64,000 bases of DNA, taken from positions 496,001-560,000 of the forward strand of contig JAPDOI010000383.1 in NCBI GenBank assembly GCA_029168955.1, read 5' to 3'. Origin of the DNA: Aplectana chamaeleonis (taxonomy: Eukaryota; Nematoda; Chromadorea; Rhabditida; Cosmocercidae). The position numbers and the translations under genes are program-made. This document shows, in pieces, positions 11,708 to 23,085 of the stretch (its first letter is position 1; every line of letters starts with the position of its first letter). The notes beneath the pieces are model-generated. The model was given only the letters and a program-made list of their open reading frames with translations. It was not told the DNA's origin and searched no databases.

Positions 11708-12523
11708 AATTTCTTCATCACACGTACCAAGCGAGGCGTACAAAACAGAGTCACGGTAAGAGAACTAAGCCGTCTGAGTCTGATGAACGCTACTGAGGTC
11801 TTTACTCCTGCTCAAGTGGAGAAGGCTATAAAGAACATGCGGTACTCGAAGGCTCTCGGACCTGATGGTATCTCCGCAGCCATCCTAAAGATGCTACCCA
11901 CGGATTTTCTACCGATGATCGAAGATATCATAAATACTTCTTTCCGAACCTGCACTCTACCCCAAGCATTGAAGACGGCCAATGTGATACTCCTGCCTAA
12001 GCCAGGCAAATCGCAAAGCACGGCGAAGGGCTATCGCCCTATTAGCCTGATATCACCGATCGCGAACACAGCCGAAAAGCTACTCGTAAGAGACCTGGCA
12101 GAGCAGAATGAGGCAGAGCAACATCAACATGGGTTTAGAAAGCTTCACTCCACCACCACTGCCCTTCTGGAGATTGTCAGCTATGCGGTCGATGGGTTCA
12201 ATTTCAGAAAGCCTCTTAGAACAGTGGCCGTTGCCCTCGATCTAACCAAAGCATTTGATTCTGTTAACCTAGGACTTTTGTCCAAGAAACTATTGAAGTC
12301 CTCGCTACAGCCGTGGCAGAAGCGTTGGATCGCAGCGTTTACGAAAAGTCGTCGGGCCAAAGTGCTATTCCAGATTCACGTCTCCGATGGTATACTTGTA
12401 GCAGCCGGTGTGCCGCAGGGTAAGGTTTTGTCACCTGTTCTCTTAAACCTGCATATTGAAGACCTACCTGATCCTCCTGAAGATATAGAAATTGTTGCGT
12501 ATATCACCATCATGTGCCGTAAT
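11708..12523 (+). pseudogene. LINE reverse transcriptase with the YADD aspartates deleted
   Basis: This stretch encodes the polymerase fingers and palm of the same LINE. Visible motifs in order are SKALGPDGISAAILK, ANVILLPKPGK, KGYRPISLIS, HGFRKLHSTTTALLEI, VAVALDLTKAFDSVN and GVPQGKVLSPVLLN. The expected catalytic box A-Y-A-D-D-I is represented only by AYITIM (codons at 12497-12511), as if Ala-Asp-Asp had been removed in frame. The polymerase would be dead. The coding sequence is then split at 12523 by an LTR element and resumes at 16434 in the correct frame. Confidence 0.9.
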
Positions 12524-12711
12524 TGTTTTGATACACCGGGGGTTCTTCATAGAAACGTGATAGACAAATAAACAATCAACCAGTTCATTACGACATTCCA
12601 TAACAACAGATAGAAGAATAGTATTACGAAGGCACGAAGGCCGCCCTGAGGCGATCTGACCATTTGACCTCGCTAGCCCGCCGGGCGGTTTATATACCGT
12701 CATTCACGACA
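12524..12711 (-). repeat. LTR of minus-strand LTR element (3' LTR)
   Basis: This 188-bp repeat matches 16223-16428 closely. Read on the minus strand it begins TGTCGTGAATGAC, carries a TATA box (GGTATATAAACC) and ends CAAAACA, the TG...CA form of an LTR. It lacks 17 bp near its start that are present in the other LTR. It abuts the 5-bp target duplication GTAAT at 12519-12523. Confidence 0.9.
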
Positions 12712-13146
12712 CTCCGGCCTCACGAGAGTTCCGAGTCAATCACGAGGGTTCATTACGATAGGTTATACATCGAACCGAAAGTGAATTAGTCGCGATCATT
12801 AGTGTACCACCCTATGCCCTCCATTCTGCCGAGGAGTGACCCGTTTTGCGCGAGTTTTGCGAAGTTGGGGATAGGATAAATATGTACGAACTCTCCGGCC
12901 CGAGCGTGTACATCACTTCTGGCTCCCTCGCGGTTTTCCACAGAATCAACCAGGTGGGGATAACACAAAATCCCAAAAAAATCGACAAAATTGAAATCGA
13001 TCCGATTTCACAAAATCGATTAAATCACAGCAAAACAATAAACATTCAAATCAGTCTTGTGACGACTTTGCCACTGGCCCAGCTGTACTCGAACGAAGTG
13101 CATCATCGCCGTTGTCGCTGTAAGACAGATCATAAGTATTCGATGA

Positions 13147-13420
13147 CCAGCGTCAATTTACGAGTTTCGAATTACATTGCGACTTGCGAGGATGATCTAT
13201 TTCACGGCTGAAACATATACGGGCACTATTATGGGCACCATTGCAATTTCTACAGGGTGGTTTGACACGACGCGGACTAAGATGTTGCGAAGGAAAGCAT
13301 TTGAAGCATTTATTCGGTGCTCGAATTCGTACTCTACGCGCTTCGGTAGTCTTAAATTTAGTGCAAAAACGTATTTTGTGCGCTCCTTCACAAGCACCGC
13401 ATGGAAGTAAAGCAGCATGG
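13147..13420 (-). pseudogene. Gag zinc-knuckle region of the LTR element
   Basis: On the minus strand this segment encodes three cysteine/histidine clusters: CGACEGAHKIRFC (CX2CX3HX4C), CFKCF, and CRNCNGAHNSARIC. These nucleic-acid-binding knuckles lie at the C terminus of BEL/Pao Gag proteins. It lies downstream of the Gag core at 13485-13700, and the intervening frame is not continuous. No protease follows. Confidence 0.75.
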
Positions 13421-13484
13421 TTCGTTTGAGATAAAAGGAGTGTCGCTTTGGAAGAACTTACGAAAGATTGCGCATGGACTTGCG

Positions 13485-13700
13485 CTATTTCGGACTTTTA
13501 ACGATTGCACGAAGTTCCGACATGAGTTTCTTCATTGTCCAGCATACTGAATCAGCGCGAGCCGCCTCTCCTTGGCATTTATCAAGGAGAATCGACAGTT
13601 TTTCGATGTCAGAGTACGACTGCTTAAGCACCAATTCCGAAAAAATCTCCCAAAAAGCTTCAAATTCTGTAGGGTTGCCGTCAAATTCGGGGATACGCAA
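13485..13700 (-). pseudogene. Gag core fragment, BEL/Pao type
   Basis: The 71-residue frame contains FDGNPTEFEAFWEIFSEL and IEKLSILLDKCQGEAARA, strongly reminiscent of the Gag segment conserved across BEL/Pao elements. Particle assembly is its family role. The fragment is short and out of frame with its neighbours, so the gene is decayed. Confidence 0.8.
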
Positions 13701-13774
13701 TTCTTTCCTAATTCAGTGCAAAGGAATGCTATCCGGAGATTGAGTTGGTAAACAAGTAAAGTTTGATGAAACGC

Positions 13775-14146
13775 CTAAACTTGTGGCGCGGATGAAGAGG
13801 GTGTCTCATTTCGCCGTCTTCCTGGATTTTCGACTTCATCGGAATATGCGATGTGCATTGCTTGCATTGCGAGCTCATTAAGGCGCATCTCAAGATCTCG
13901 AATGATTTCATAAGCCAGGGTTAAGGTGTTCTCCCATCCTTTCCTTCCCAGTGCGTTAAAGTTTTCCTTCCTGCCAATGCGTGAACCATCCTCCGAGGCT
14001 TTGTCGCGTGAAAGTTCGTCAACTACTTTCCCATAAATGGATGTAATGCTGTCGAGTTTGATTTCGAGCTTACTAATGACAGAAGTTAGTACAGTACGAT
14101 TACTGCGTATTAAAACGAAAAGGATAGAGTGATGAGTGTTGGACAT
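13775..14146 (-). pseudogene. Gag N-terminal fragment
   Basis: A 123-residue open frame, rich in leucine and charged residues and ending in a proline/serine stretch, lies upstream (minus strand) of the Gag core. Such helical N-terminal regions precede the conserved core in BEL-type Gag. Identity rests on position and composition, with no diagnostic motif. Confidence 0.5.
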
Positions 14147-14621
14147 AAAGAGATTTGAGCAAGAAATGAAAAGATGAGCGCCCTAAGTGGTTGGTCAAGT
14201 GACCGACTTATTATAGAGTGATTTCACATGCAGGCTTAAGTACCATTCCCTGATTAGTCATCCTAATGGGCGCGTGATTTCAAAGTTGCTAGGAAGTGGG
14301 CGTGCGCTTGATCTCAAAATTGCGAGTGAGTAGATATTACAGCGTAAGTCCAATGAGACCTCAATGGAGATATGATAACCACGACCAACAATAATATACG
14401 AAATACGAATACGAGTGCAATAATTATAAAAAATAGTAAATTTCAACAGTTTCAACAGGTGTCTCTACGCATGCGCCTTATGTACGAAACAAAGTAACTT
14501 CTACACAGCGAAAGGTTGCATGTACGCTGGACTTAGCTCAAACAGACGGATTTATAGTCCATGTACCCAAGAAGAACCTTGTGCAACTATACGGTCCCCA
14601 TCTTTCCTTTCGAAGTACGCT

Positions 14622-14930
14622 CTAAAATCCCGGGTCAACTACAGCCCTATCATGTTCTTTGGGTCGTAATTCCATTAAGAGTAAAGTACGATGCGTTTCC
14701 TTCATAATTTGGGTAATCTTTTTCATAAGTTTACGTAGTTCGTTCATCATTGAAGTTACGATGTTTTGCTGATTACGAACAAACGACAGTAAGACGTACC
14801 TGTCCTCAGGAAAGACCCAATCTTGGCTATAAATCTCACATGCCGAAATGAAGCGTGCCACCCTATTGAGTCGGAAACCAATCCTCCGCTTAGCATGAAT
14901 AATATCCAGCCTGGTCAGGGTTGCCATCAA
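14622..14930 (-). pseudogene. Possible Gag N-terminal start fragment
   Basis: This 102-residue frame begins with methionine and is helix-rich, with a repeated lysine/methionine pattern near its C terminus. It lies further upstream on the minus strand than the other Gag fragments, so it may be the true start of Gag. It could also be unrelated leader sequence. Confidence 0.35.
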
Positions 14931-16201
14931 GAAGAATAATGAAGTAAATGGGTGTGGACGCTAGCGCAAACTTCGGCTTGAGATTGTTGTTCTGATAACG
15001 CAAGCTGGGAACGCCAACTGATACGACGCGGATTCACCGCGCTTTCGCCGCGCGGCGATCATGAAGATACCGTTCCTATGACTCATGCTATCGCGCGAAC
15101 ATTGGAATGCCTGTAGACCGTCGCCGACTCAAGCCAGAGTGGAAGCTCTCCGAGCATATGACTCATGCGATCATCGGAATGACATCGGAATGCTCGAAGC
15201 AGGGTATCGTCGGCTCTAGCCGTGGTGGGGAAGCTCCGAGCTGATCTGTCACGCCGATCGCGCGGACATTGGGATGCGGGTAGACCGTCGTCGGCTGTCG
15301 AGCCGTGGGATATTCTCAACCGCTACGACGCTTAACGCAGAAAGGCGCGCCGTTCCGTGATTACGCAAATTCCGCTGTGTGATCGGTGATGAAAGCTGAT
15401 TCCGACGAGAGTTCGAGGTTACTGTATCGTAGGAATGCAGATAAACATATCTGTGCACTTTCCCTCTTTCGACGTAAGTCACGATCATGTGATTAACCGA
15501 AGGAATTTACCGAATATAAAGGAGAAATTGCGAAATATCAACAGGAATGGCAGAAAAATGCTTGCTCAACTCACAGATTCCATTACTCCTGGGTTTTCCT
15601 ATACAAACCCAATTACGTTTACGATTTCGAACGGAGAAAAGAAGAATAGGCAGACCTTCAGTCCGCCCGGCTGGAACTCTGTCCAATGGAAATCGTACTT
15701 GGACGACTATAGGTGCAAGCTAACCCTCGATTAGGTGCTATTAACGGGCCTTCCAGATGAAGCACCCGGTCGGCGCTCTGGTGTCCGACAACCCTCATGC
15801 ATGACTATGGAAAACAACTAGGTAACAAGCCTCCTCAAATGAGCACTTGAACGGACCTCTGGTGTCCGATACCCCCCATGTACATGGTTTACAACAATTT
15901 ACCCGAGACGATGAGAAAAAAGGCAAACAAAGCTTAGGAATATTGAAATCGATCAGATGAATAAGAACGAGTAAAGAAATTGCCACAAAAGTCAATTCTA
16001 AGTTGCCAAAAGATAGAGATCGTCAGCCGATTAACTGACCTGAGGTAGAAAATGGCAACTAAATAATCAAAAAAGCAGTGCAATTGCAGGAATTTCAACT
16101 TCGATAGACAAATACCGGTTTAATTTTTGCTCTCACTGCAACTATGCAAGAAAATGAATTTCATTTTACGTTTCGACTTTGTCTTTTTCCCAGGTTTCAA
16201 A

Positions 16202-16222
16202 GCATCCGGTTCCGATGCACCA
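16202..16222 (-). promoter_or_regulatory. Primer binding site of the minus-strand LTR element
   Basis: Directly after the 5' LTR on the minus strand the sequence reads TGGTGCATCGGAACCGG. TGG complements the CCA end of a tRNA, and the first 11 bases would pair with the 3' end of a glycine tRNA of the GCATCGG type as I remember it. That tRNA assignment is an inference. Confidence 0.6.
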
Positions 16223-16428
16223 TGTTTTGATACATCGGTGGTTCTTCATAGAAACGTGGCAGACAAATAAACAATCAACCAGTTCATTACGACATTTCAT
16301 AACAACAGATAGAAGAATAGTATTACGAAGGCACGAAGGCCGCCCTGAGGCGATCTGACCATCTGACCTCGCTAGCCCGCCGGGGCGGTTTATATACCCA
16401 TCCGGAATACCGTGAGTCATTCACGACA
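16223..16428 (-). repeat. LTR of minus-strand LTR element (5' LTR)
   Basis: This 206-bp copy of the LTR at 12524-12711 includes a TATA box (GGGTATATAAACCGCC on the minus strand), the presumed promoter. It abuts the GTAAT duplication at 16429-16433 and, inward, the primer binding site. Confidence 0.9.
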
Positions 16429-16433
16429 GTAAT

Positions 16434-17460
16434 CGTGACATACTGGTAGCCGCAAACAAGATCAGCGACTATGTCGTCGAGCTTAAACACTTTCTCGATA
16501 GTATGATGCTCACAGTTCCGCGGCGGTCTTCTGTTTCGGTATTCTCATCTGACCCAAAGGAGCACGGCGACCAACCTGTTGTCGGGTGGGATCGTGAACT
16601 CTCGCCTACACCGAAATTTCCCAAACTGCTGGGCCTCGTTTTGGACCCATCGCTGAAGTTTCACAAAAATGCTGAACAGAAGCAGGCAATTATCAAGGCA
16701 ATGCTTGATGTGTTGAGAGCTCTAGGAGGAAAGTCCTGGGGTTGCAGTAGAGAGACAATCTTGACGACATATCGAGCTATTATGCAGCCTGCATTGGAGT
16801 ATGCTGCACCTGTCTGGCAGCACATCGTTTCGGACAGTTCCTGGACTAAGATGCAGCGAGTTCCGAATAGCCACTGGATGTGCAAAAAGCTCACCGATTG
16901 AGCACCTTCACGCCGAGGCCCGTATCTTGTCAGTGAAAGAGCATTGTCAGCTCCAGACTCAGAAGATGTTCATCAATGTCCCTAAGCAGCCTGATCATCC
17001 GTCGAGAAGACTATTAAACCCCTTAAGAGAGAGATCGATCAGAGTGCCGTTTGCCGATGCTCAGAACAAAGTGAATCTACAGAGATGGACCGACTCGAAT
17101 CAAGAACGGCTTCGTCTCTTACGCGCGGAGCACACCCGGTTCGTGAAGGATCATCTGGCCAAGCGCCCGTCAACCCTATTCTCGCTGATGTGCCGCCCAG
17201 GGTATGTAATACCGAGTCCGAGCTCGGTAGGCGCGCCAGGTGTATCCTCGCTTTGTTACGCTGCGGACATTCTCCATTGCTTATGTCTTACCTGCACAGG
17301 ATCGACAATAGCGAGCCTGACGTGTGCCCGGACTGTGGAAACCAAGGCCACGAGCCACGACACTCAGCACCTATTTGATTGTCCGAAGAAGCCAACAACG
17401 CTCAGTACAATAGACTTGTGGACGAATCCAGTGCTGGTCGCCCAGTTTCTCAACTTGTGA
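16434..17460 (+). pseudogene. LINE C-terminal region, frameshifted
   Basis: This continues the LINE protein after the LTR insertion. The first part reads CDILVAANKISD-like sequence into the thumb (LGLVLDPSLKFHKNAEQK, then YRAIMQPALEYAAPVW). Frame changes near 16870, 17190 and 17340 break the rest, but the expected C-terminal signals remain in the different frames: CPDCGNQGHEP, then HLFDCPKKP and IDLWTNPVLVAQFLNL, a zinc knuckle and closing segment common in this LINE group. The 3' end of the LINE lies between about 17460 and 17560. Confidence 0.8.
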
Positions 17461-17561
17461 CGAAATCCCTCTCAGTGGCTGCAAAGAAGAGAAGAATATA
17501 TACTCTAATCTGTAGTTCTCTATCGAGCTTGCGGTGAATATTAGCCAAGAGGAGCGCGTTA

Positions 17562-18044
17562 GGCCCTAGTTATACACCAGCGGAATGAAAACGTCTCGCG
17601 ATGACATTGCCGCCGCCTGCTGCGTGAATCTGGGATTCGTCTGCAATGTTGCGTCTTCGACGCAATACTGCGGACAAAAATTTCCAGGCGTTTTTAATGG
17701 TATTTTATCGGTTTTTTCGCTTCTGACACTTTTTGTTTGCAGAATAGCACTAATAATCAATTCCTCTCGTCATTACAGTGCTCGTTATGTCGTGTTGGTA
17801 ATGTTTTAACAATTCTAAATCTGAAAAATAATCAGCTGGTGGAAATTGGCAAATTTCCAACAGAGCAGGTCCCGTAGGGATGCAGTATACGGTGCCGCGG
17901 CGTGTATAACTGCTCTGTGCGGCCTTCCGGCGCGTTTTTCTGCGACTTCTGTTCCTTTTGGCATGCCTGAGCGCAGTTAGGGCGCATATAAGTGATAGTT
18001 GTCTTGCTATTTCCGCAGCGTCCCGCCGGTGTATAACTAGGGCC
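17562..18044. mobile_element. TTA-flanked MITE, Harbinger-like
   Basis: Inverted termini GGCCCTAGTTATACACCAGC and the complement of GGCCCTAGTTATACACCGGC bound 483 bp with TTA on both sides (17559-17561, 18045-18047). Three-base TTA/TWA duplications are characteristic of PIF/Harbinger elements. It sits just beyond the LINE 3' end. No protein is encoded. Confidence 0.8.
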
Positions 18045-18047
18045 TTA

Positions 18048-19932
18048 GGATTTGTGAGAGGAGCATTCCTTCAATGAATCAGGCAAACAGATTACGCAGC
18101 TGTGTTGAAGCGACGTCAAAATCATGTGCATTTCCATCGCACACCGTGTTTTCCTCCAACCAAACGTATTTTCGGTCAATTTCACAAAATTTATTCCTTC
18201 TATACATGCCACTATCAGTGCGGCACGTCGTAAAAGCATATGAGATGATATGGACTTGAAATCCACTCTTTAGTGCTTTCACACACAACCCGTTTTATTT
18301 ACGGCTGTGTTGAAGTACGACGCCCGAACGATGTTTGCCGTGAGAAATTTTGAGTGAAACCTGGTGCTCGTAAATGTACATGTTTCGTGTGTGACTACAC
18401 CGCCCGCAATTTATTTCACGCGTGACTTTTTGAAAGCCGCGGCTGATGAGCCTCGCGAGATTGAGCCCGCCCCGAGCGCGAGAAGCGCATTTCGTGTGTG
18501 AGCACGTGTCGGGTCGGGACCGCCCGATTTCGAAAGGGAGGAAAAAAATCACCGTGTCAGTTCCGAGCAATCGATTTGTGATCATTCTCCTGAATATGTT
18601 TCTAAAGCTATGCTTCTCCTGAACTCCGGGTCATTTCTGATTAGGGACAGCGCAAATTGGAGCTTCAAAGAATGATCTGTTGTTGGTTGTGGGGGGGGGG
18701 GGGGGAGAGATGCAGACTAACATTTGAAGTTCGTTTAATTTCCTTGATGCACCCGTGTGGATAAAAACGACACAAACTTTTTTTTTGAATTTTCTAAATC
18801 CGAACCCAATCAGCCCAAACTTTTTCGAGGGGGGGGGTAATTTGCGGCGCTGAACACACAGAAAATATGGTCCATTTTCAGTTTTTCTGAAGATCACGGT
18901 AGGCTGCGAACAAATGCTACTTTTCCTGCTGTAGCTTTCAGTAAACTTCTGGGAAACTGAAAATGGACCTTATGTTAGTGTTCAGCGCCCCCGAATAACC
19001 CCCTGGACAAAGTTTGAGCTCAAAATATTCGAATTCCTGAAATTCAATCAATTTCATTCTTTGCAGTTTTTGACCTACCTATGTGCATGAAGGAAATTTT
19101 ACGAACTTTTAATGGTTTCTGCTCACCTTCTCTATAACACTCAATAGACCATTTTTCAAAACTCCAGTTTGTGCTGGGATCAGTCTCTGGTGAGAAGAAG
19201 ACTGGACCATCTAAAGTGCTTGCAGGGCGCGTAGAACTTCCTTCTTCTCTCTGATTCTTTTTCTTGATTTTATTGAAATGTTCGTCATTCAATGTTTCAG
19301 TATTCAGTAGGACAAAGTTCCTTACTCCTAATGGAGGACGAAAATGGCGAGAAAATACCGCTAGTGGAGCAGTAAGCTAATATTTAAAGACAATTTGGCG
19401 AAAAATCTGGGTTAAGATCAATTTGAGAAGTCGTCTGGAAAGAATAGGGCCGTTGTTCGCGTCCACCTACTTGGAAGCCGCAACGCGGCTACGTGTCATC
19501 CTTGGTAATTAAGGTTTAGGGGTGCGATGGGACGATTTCGCGGTCCAAACATGTATAGCGGCTTTCAGAGAGTTATATATAGATCATATTATCTATGTTC
19601 AACAACGTTGTGATGTCTGCCATCGCGGATTGTCACCTTGCGTCGCGGCTGTAACCCTCCGATTGTCTCACCTGTAATTACTGGGTAAATGTGTAGTCGA
19701 CTGCACCGAAGGAGACAGCCGGGTACAGTCGATTGTTCAAATATCGGTCCTACCCAAATCGTTACAGCAAGTCAGAAAAAGTCTGTGACTTGTCATCACA
19801 TGTCATCTGAGGAGCAAGTGATGCGTGCCACGTCCTACTTAATGCGGAACGTTAGCTGTGTTAGGATCCACTTCAGAAGCGGCGATTTCTATGATTTTGA
19901 CTTGACTCATGTTCTCAGTGGAATCCACCCCA
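18048..19932. other. No gene recognised
   Basis: Nothing coding is supportable. A run of about 17 G near 18691-18706 and purine-rich stretches are present. Short minus-strand frames at 18295-18585 and 19044-19292 lack any recognisable domain. Confidence 0.4.
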
Positions 19933-20052
19933 GGGGTGGAATTCACGAAACGCTAACTACTTTTTAGCCTCGGCTAGCGTGGTCATGGTTATGCACGTCG
20001 TGTGCAAATCGATCGACCTCAAACGTGGTTAGCGTTTTGTGAATTCCACCCC
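19933..20052. mobile_element. Small inverted-repeat element
   Basis: A 120-bp segment begins GGGGTGGAATTCACGAAACG and ends with the near complement CGTTTTGTGAATTCCACCCC. It would fold into a hairpin with arms of about 28 bp. It is probably a short MITE; no target duplication is evident. Confidence 0.65.
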
Positions 20053-20284
20053 AAAATATGGTATGAAGACGAATCTTTGATTATTGGTTAATCATTTGTT
20101 GGGGTTTTATCCATTGCGTTTGGAGGTGCTTAACAATTATCTCGACTCAATGCTGGTACCGGCACAATCTCAGACACGTGGGCGGTTATTCGGCGGTGGA
20201 ACGTCGGTTTTCCCGCTGGGGCATCTGCGGAGCAACCGATCTTCCACCTCCATTCAACCGGTCTCAACCGAACCAGATTGCCGG

Positions 20285-20756
20285 CAGGGTTGGGCAGGCT
20301 TGCGACCGGTCGCAACGGGGAATCGTAAAGATTTTGGAAATTTATCGAAAAAAAAAGAATTTTGAGGGGGGTCGTAAAACTTCTGGAAAAAAATGGGGTT
20401 TATCTCCAAACCACTCGGAAAGGTACAGGCCATAAAACGGCCAATGTCTCACCGTCGACTGCGTACCACGCGCTGCGCGACCGCACGTGCGTCGGAAGCA
20501 GACGAGTTTTGGCCGCCGCGCGACGAGTTTCGGCCGCCGCGCGGCGGTCAAAAATCGTCGCGCGGCGGCCAAAACCCGTCTGCTTCCGACGCGCGTGCGG
20601 TCGCGCAGCGCGTGGTACGCAGTCGACGGTGAGACATTGGCCGTTTTATGGCCTGTAGCCATTTCTCTATTCCAGGGGGGGGAGTTCGTATAAATTTTGG
20701 TCACCAAGGGGGACCGTAAATTTTGGTCACCGGTCGCAACGGCCTGCTCAACCCTG
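20285..20756. mobile_element. hAT-type MITE with nested palindromic MITE
   Basis: The termini CAGGGTTGGGCAGGC and GCCTGCTCAACCCTG are inverted repeats, and the perfect 8-bp duplication ATTGCCGG flanks them (20277-20284, 20757-20764). A second family member lies at 30006-30338 and a likely one at 31307-32273. The interior carries AATTTTTGGAAAAAA-like runs and the GC-rich palindromic element at 20426-20655. Confidence 0.85.
20426..20655. mobile_element. GC-rich palindromic MITE, copy 1
   Basis: The segment reads CAGGCCATAAAACGGCCAAT at one end and its exact complement at the other, and the two halves are inverted copies through CGCTGCGCGACCGCACG toward a centre of GCCGCCGCGCGG repeats. TA lies on both sides (20424-20425, 20656-20657). 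A nearly identical copy is at 39487-39713. Arginine-rich open frames here are by-products of the palindrome. Confidence 0.9.
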
Positions 20757-20764
20757 ATTGCCGG

Positions 20765-21498
20765 TCACGCGCTTTCCAATACATCTTGGTCATTGCCGGG
20801 TCCGCAGAGGGGACCCCGGGGACATCCCTGTAAGGGGTCTCCACAAAAGAGGTGATCCCATCGCCTTGGTCCACGGTGGGGTGCACTCTAAAGCGGACCA
20901 TGGGGAGATGGCCCCCCAGTCGGGTTTCACCCCCCCCCCCCCCACCCGAGCCGTTGGGGAGCCCCCTCACTTCGGCGACAAAAATTATTCCCCGGCATCA
21001 GGTGAATCTCCTGGAAGGTGACCTCGAGTCCTCCAGGTCCGGCTCCGAAGAGCCGACCGAGGCTCACTGTCAGATGAGGAGACTTTTATACCCCTATCAT
21101 TGTCAATACTTTTGTCTAAACATGTTGATGACGGCGCACCCGTCTTTTGTCTGAGTTGCCGAATGTGCCACATATCTGACGGTAGAGCACGTCCCCGCCG
21201 TTGCACCGTCAACCCGTTTTCTACCGAAAAATAACCGTCTCCATGTATCGAATTTCTATCTGCGGTACAACCGGCAATTCCACTCCTCCACGTTTTAGCT
21301 CCCACCGTCGCACCGACAAGTCTTTTTAACACGCTGAACAACCGTCAGCGTGTCTGAGATGGCGCTCGGATCGCGGGAGGTGTGTTTTTCGGTCCACCAT
21401 GCACTCTCGATCCGACCAGTGTCGCAGTTTGAGTTTGAGTCTGCAGAGTTGCACAGACCGGCGACTGGTCGCCGAGCGTCGGCCTCGACGCGACGACA
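20765..21498. other. GC-rich region, no gene recognised
   Basis: Contains a run of about 14 C near 20930 and a hairpin GGCTCCGAAGAGCC at about 21040. The layout of GC-rich hairpins followed by CTTTTATAC resembles the middle of the element at 4572-6213 (4940-5020), so a shared repeat is likely. No coding potential is convincing. Confidence 0.35.
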
Positions 21499-21905
21499 GA
21501 AATGTTTCCGAACATAATCGCCGCCGCGTCGGTTTCCGCTCGCTGGCAGTGACGCAGGGCTGTCGCTGCGTCAAAACACTGCGGTGCCCTCTCGTCGTTC
21601 TTCACGCCGCGTCGGTCGCCCTCGTCGCCGAGTGTAATCGATATTGCATCACCCAGATCTGTTCGTCGCTGCTAGAAACGCCGCGACCTCAACTCTGCAG
21701 ACCCCTAAAAATGTTTCCGAACATTATCGCCGCCGCGTCGGTCTCCGCTCGCTGGCAGTGACGCAGACCGGCCCCGGCATCAGAATCCCCTGCGGTTCCC
21801 CCTCGTCGCCCTTCACGCTGCGTGGGCTTCCTCGTCGCCGTATGTGATCGATATTGCATCATCCAGCGTTGTTCGTCGCTGCGAGCAACGCCGCGACTTG
21901 AACTC
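21499..21905 (+). repeat. Tandem duplication of about 210 bp
   Basis: Two adjacent units both begin AATGTTTCCGAACATNATCG and share CGCCGCGTCGGT, CGCTCGCTGGCAGTGACGCA and GATCGATATTGCATCA-like segments. The second begins near 21710. The repeat accounts for overlapping open frames on both strands. Confidence 0.75.
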
Positions 21906-22602
21906 TGCAGGCCCCTTTATGCCATGACAAAGCCTATGCCAGAAAAGTCGACCTCCGCAGTTTGAAAAATCGGATGGTGCTCATTTTCCTTAATGTTCAT
22001 GAGAATAAGCTTGTGGGGAATTTCTTTAATAAATTTTGAGAGAAAAGGTGGACCACCGTATATCGAACATCCCGTAGGCCATTATATCTGAAGGCCAATA
22101 AGAAATTTGCTATCAGATTCATTTCTAGCTGATCTAATGATCACCCTTGGCGAAAAATGTAGGAAAACTAATTTTAACCTCGGCGGTGTATCTATGGAAA
22201 ACAATTTTAAGACGTGAAGTGCAGTATCTGATGGTTTATATCGATTAATGGAGCTGTATTCGGTAACGGGTTTGTTAAGGGGGCCCCCCTCCATTTTTGG
22301 CCGCCGATTTCTATGATTTGACCGCCTTCGAATTTTACAATTTGTGACATATGTTACCGAGTTCTTCTCAAGGGGTGGGTGGGATGGGGAATAGGGGCTC
22401 TCTGAACTTCGATGGAGGAGTTGTCTCGCTTTATGCGGCTCTTATTCCCTAATTCCACTCGGGACCACTTAGCTTGGTTGATTATGTAGAGTGGCGTGTC
22501 GAACTGCAAAAACGGAGCAACTCCTCCCCCTGTGTGTAGCGAGCCCCTATCCCTGGGATGGGTGCGGAATTTTTATCCACACCCTCCTCCTCTTGTCGAA
22601 AA

Positions 22603-23008
22603 ACAACGAGAACGCTCGTACCGATCAAAATGATCATAGGGCTACCGTAACAGTGCGCGTGGAATAAATAGCATCTGCTACGGACTTTGTCACTTGTCGG
22701 CAGCAACAATTTTTTCTCCAGCATTTGGAATCAGGTATTCGTTCGGGTTTTAGCCGTGTTTGTTCTGTCTGGTTGTTTGCTGAGAATTATTCACTTATTT
22801 ACAAGTAATTACATCGACATAAGGTTTTAAAGAATTGCAGTAGTTAGACTACTACCTGAGCGGATTATTGTAGCCCAATCCGAGCGAAAAAAATAGTTGC
22901 TGCCGACAAGTGACAAAGTCTGTAGCCGAGGCGCAGATGCTATTTATTCCACGCGCATAGTTACGGTAGCTCTGTATTCTTTTTGCTCGGCACGAGCGTT
23001 CTTGTCGG
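22603..23008. mobile_element. Foldback element with long arms
   Basis: Left arm 22603-22720 and right arm about 22885-23008 are inverted copies, sharing GCGCGTGGAATAAATAGCAT and GACTTTGTCACTTGTCGGCA. A central spacer of about 165 bp is unique. The structure is that of a foldback MITE; no target duplication could be set. Confidence 0.75.
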
Positions 23009-23085
23009 AGAACTAGAAACCGATTAGTGAAGTATTGAGTGAATAGCTAATATCAGTCTTTTCCTAAAAACCTAAATGGCTCCAT

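Larger units (their letters stand above)
12524..16428 (-). mobile_element. Non-autonomous BEL/Pao-like LTR retrotransposon
   Basis: A 3.9-kb element with 188- and 206-bp LTRs is flanked by the perfect 5-bp duplication GTAAT (12519-12523 and 16429-16433). Excising it with one GTAAT rejoins the LINE reading frame exactly, codon by codon. The interior encodes broken Gag pieces on the minus strand with BEL-type motifs, but no protease, reverse transcriptase or integrase, so it must have relied on another element's enzymes. At 15085-15310 the leader region contains about three degenerate repeats around GGACATTGGGATGCGGGTAG. Confidence 0.9.

Noticed and set aside
20342..20707. Arginine/alanine-rich open frames on both strands, repeated at 39416-39770
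   Set aside because: They arise from the GC-rich palindromic MITE.
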